This document shows positions 62,130 through 64,000 of a stretch of 64,000 bases of DNA, in pieces. The notes beneath the pieces were generated by a model that did no database searches, was not told the origin of the DNA, and saw nothing but the letters and a program-made list of their open reading frames with translations. Source of the stretch: Fusarium oxysporum f. sp. lycopersici 4287. Its lineage: Eukaryota; Ascomycota; Sordariomycetes; Hypocreales; Nectriaceae. Made by a program: the position numbers and the translations under genes. The stretch lies in contig NC_030990.1 in assembly GCF_000149955.1 (NCBI RefSeq), positions 3,399,482-3,463,481 on the forward strand, written 5' to 3'. How positions within the stretch are numbered: the stretch's first letter is position 1; each line of letters opens with the position of its first letter.

Positions 62130-62441
62130 TCACTCCCTGACTTCAGACTTAACAAAAAGTAGCCTCATCCACTCCTCAACAACTCCTCCATAAACCCCAT
62201 GGGATTTCTCAATTGCGCATGCAAGAATCTCGCCACTCAAGCCCAAGGCAACACACAACGGCACATGTCCTTCCTTTGCTGCATGATGCTGATCCCTTTC
62301 GAGGTCTCTGTATGGAAGATCGAAAAACACCAACCAAAAATCAAGAACCTGGTGCATATGGAGAACTAGCTCTGCAGAGCTAAGCTCAGCTCCATCCAGA
62401 AGAGAAAAGAAGCATTGGATGCTCCGATTTAACCATCTCAT
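62130..62441 (-). CDS. hypothetical short ORF, possible gene remnant
   Basis: ATG-started 103-codon frame. It reads more like real protein than neighbouring frames (amphipathic, well-spread composition: VLDFWLVFFDLPYRDLERD, EGHVPLCVALGLSGEILACA, YGGVVEEWMRLLF). No family recognised. Just upstream, another frame also starts MLIELTWDEMVKSEHP, so this may be one exon of a larger gene or a decayed copy. Confidence 0.35.
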   Translation of the reverse strand: MRWLNRSIQCFFSLLDGAELSSAELVLHMHQVLDFWLVFFDLPYRDLERDQHHAAKEGHVPLCVALGLSGEILACAIEKSHGVYGGVVEEWMRLLFVKSEVRE

Positions 62442-63312
62442 CCCACGTAAGCTCGATGAGCATGTCGGCTAACGATATGTGTATCACAGCTTTATTATTT
62501 AGTGATTAGACGAGTCAGATATCAGAAAAGACAGCGAGGCACCTATCTTTGTGCTACCAAAGCTCCTTCTTCTGAAGAAAATGACCTCAAATTACTCACC
62601 GACCATTCATTTCTCTCTCGTCTATTGCGTCAGTACGCGTGCCCCGCTAGGACGCGCAGGAGCCGGTGTACACATACAAACGGTGATGCAAGCAAACGAA
62701 TGGACGAGTGTGGCTACATCATCATACATCCAGACCATGATTCACGTGACATCACAGACAACCTCCATCATCACCGCCACTAAAGAGAGTTATAAGATAA
62801 TACTTTTCCACATCATGACAGATATTCTCCATTATATCATGATCGAATTATGTCACAGAGTTTCCTATTTCCGCTCCGGGTTTCCCTTTGATCGTAAGGG
62901 GTTCCGTCAAAGCATGGTCGAGATATTGTTGGACTCGGTATTTGATGGAACTATGCTCCAAGAGTCATACTGATCGGTTCAGATTCCACGATCATTAATT
63001 TTATACATTTGTATCGTATCCCACTAACCGTACACATTCTCAAGCCGCAGTCCATCGCTGAGCTAAGTCCGTTCATTCGCATAATCCATATAGGAATCCT
63101 TCGCCAACGCCTTTTCCATCCCATAATTCCTTCTCAGAGGTATTAACCCTGTAATATTTGTTTCCCATCCTTCCCTTGAACGCCAAGCTCATTAGTGCAT
63201 CTGTATGGCCCTTTATACTCTCTGAAATGAACCCGCATGACAAAAACCGCAAGCAATCAAAATGCGCCGGTTGTGGTGAGCGTTTGCTTGGTATATGCCT
63301 ATACGTTGAAGA
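62442..63312. other. intergenic before the terminal gene
   Basis: 870 bp; no gene recognised. Presumably includes the 3' UTR of the terminal minus-strand gene. Confidence 0.45.
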
Positions 63313-63999
63313 TCATTTTCTCCTTGTTGATGTCCTCCGCTTCTTTGCTTTACTCGCTCTGGTCTTACTACCCGCGGGTTCTACCTCCTCCTTCACACCT
63401 GCCTCAACTGTAGCAGATGCTGCAGCGTGGTCGACATCCATACCCAAGCCTTTGAACTCTTCGTCATCTAAATCTGTAAGGTCTTCGCTGAGCATGCGGA
63501 TGGCATCTCTCCCGGCCCAGCGCTCTTCGAGAATAGATGTTCCCTTGGGGTCATGACCCTTGAGGTACCAAAGTATTCCTCCATCTGTCAGAGGATCCGC
63601 AGGTTCTAATCCAAGACTGCCGTTAGATTGTGGCGGTGTGGGAGGCCCTGATTGTGCCGGTTGAGGCTTCGACATATAACCATCTGTGTCGGGGGGTGTA
63701 TTGGATGAGTTGACAGTGTTAGGGAGAGACTCGTGTTTTTCGACAGCACCTGCCTCTGCGAGATCAGATGTATCGACGTCAATATTGGTGCTGACCTCAA
63801 TATTTCCATTATCTGAAGTAGTGTCCATCGCATCTCCACCCTCAGTGGAACTGGCCTTAACAGTAATTTGAAGCTCGGCATCAACCATAATAGTGTCGTT
63901 GGCTTCATCACTGAGGTCAGTTGGTTTATCTTGGCTCGTCCCAGTCAGTGGTCGGACGTCCACGCTTCTGTCAATGATGTTCTCCAGCTCCTTCTTCAA
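63313..63999 (-). CDS. C-terminal part of a probable nuclear/chromatin protein (DUF1750/Snf30-like, tentative)
   Basis: Last ~228 residues; the N-terminus lies beyond the right edge. Seen: KKELENIIDRSVDVRPL, then a disordered acidic Ser/Thr/Asp-rich region with PPTPPQSNGSLGLEPADPL. A conserved-looking block follows, GGILWYLKGHDPKGTSILEERW-type (given here only in part) with LSEDLTDLDDEEFKGLGMDV. A basic tail (KTRASKAKKRRTSTRRK) resembles a nuclear localisation signal. The WYL..DP.GT...E.W.GR...R.LSE.L...D block resembles, from memory, the C-terminus of fungal DUF1750 proteins annotated as SWI/SNF component Snf30; this is a weak assignment. The real reading frame may enter from an upstream exon. 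Confidence 0.6.
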   Translation of the reverse strand: MKKELENIIDRSVDVRPLTGTSQDKPTDLSDEANDTIMVDAELQITVKASSTEGGDAMDTTSDNGNIEVSTNIDVDTSDLAEAGAVEKHESLPNTVNSSNTPPDTDGYMSKPQPAQSGPPTPPQSNGSLGLEPADPLTDGGILWYLKGHDPKGTSILEERWAGRDAIRMLSEDLTDLDDEEFKGLGMDVDHAAASATVEAGVKEEVEPAGSKTRASKAKKRRTSTRRK

Positions 64000-64000
64000 G

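Overview
The window reads as nuclear DNA of a filamentous ascomycete, most likely a Fusarium-type member of the Nectriaceae. Genes carry several short introns (about 45-70 nt) with GTRAGT-like donors and CTAAC-like branch points. The products are eukaryotic housekeeping proteins in their Pezizomycotina form. The genus is inferred from protein flavour only; no database search was possible. Splice models were built by eye from splice signals, reading-frame phase and remembered family motifs.

Layout. 1-1.1 kb: 5' part of a PKA catalytic subunit gene (-), followed by about 3.2 kb of non-coding DNA. 4.2-10.8 kb: a VIP36-like cargo lectin (-), an enoyl-reductase-like dehydrogenase (-), TIM13 (+), an NSRP1-type splicing regulator (-) and a RING-like/LysM protein (+). 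11-17 kb: splicing factor RSE1 (-) and MSS51 (+) from a shared 264-bp promoter. 17.4-23.3 kb: a PXA-domain protein (+) with a 1.26-kb intron, facing a CENP-B-type HTH protein (-). 23.3-30.8 kb: a long stretch with no convincing gene. 30.8-32.6 kb: the GTPase DRG1/RBG1 (-), interrupted by an N gap. 33.4-38.1 kb: a giant ankyrin protein resembling Hos4 of the Set3 complex (-). 39.7-41.8 kb: ALKBH6 (+, with N gap) tail to tail with a DFG10-type polyprenol reductase (-). 42.9-44.9 kb: a secreted two-WSC-domain protein (-). 47.7-51.0 kb: eIF3a (-). 55 kb: G-protein gamma subunit (+). 56.9 kb: Rdx/SelW-like redox protein (+). 58.4-59.7 kb: PP1 catalytic subunit (-). 63.3 kb to the end: C-terminus of a Pro/acidic-rich nuclear-type protein (-).

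Common themes are signalling (PKA, G-gamma, PP1), RNA processing and translation (NSRP1, RSE1, eIF3a, DRG1), mitochondria (TIM13, MSS51) and chromatin (Hos4-like, CENP-B-like, terminal gene). No gene cluster, CRISPR array, rRNA, tRNA or intact transposon was seen.

Four otherwise well-conserved genes (dehydrogenase, DRG1, ALKBH6, WSC) contain single-base frame breaks. Each can be explained by a homopolymer-length change, and two of the genes also carry N gaps. I read these mainly as assembly errors, though real decay cannot be excluded from one sequence. The most unusual biological items are the 1.26-kb insert-like intron, the RING-like/LysM/UBA-like protein, the ATG-only first coding exon of eIF3a and the 7.5-kb gene-poor block.
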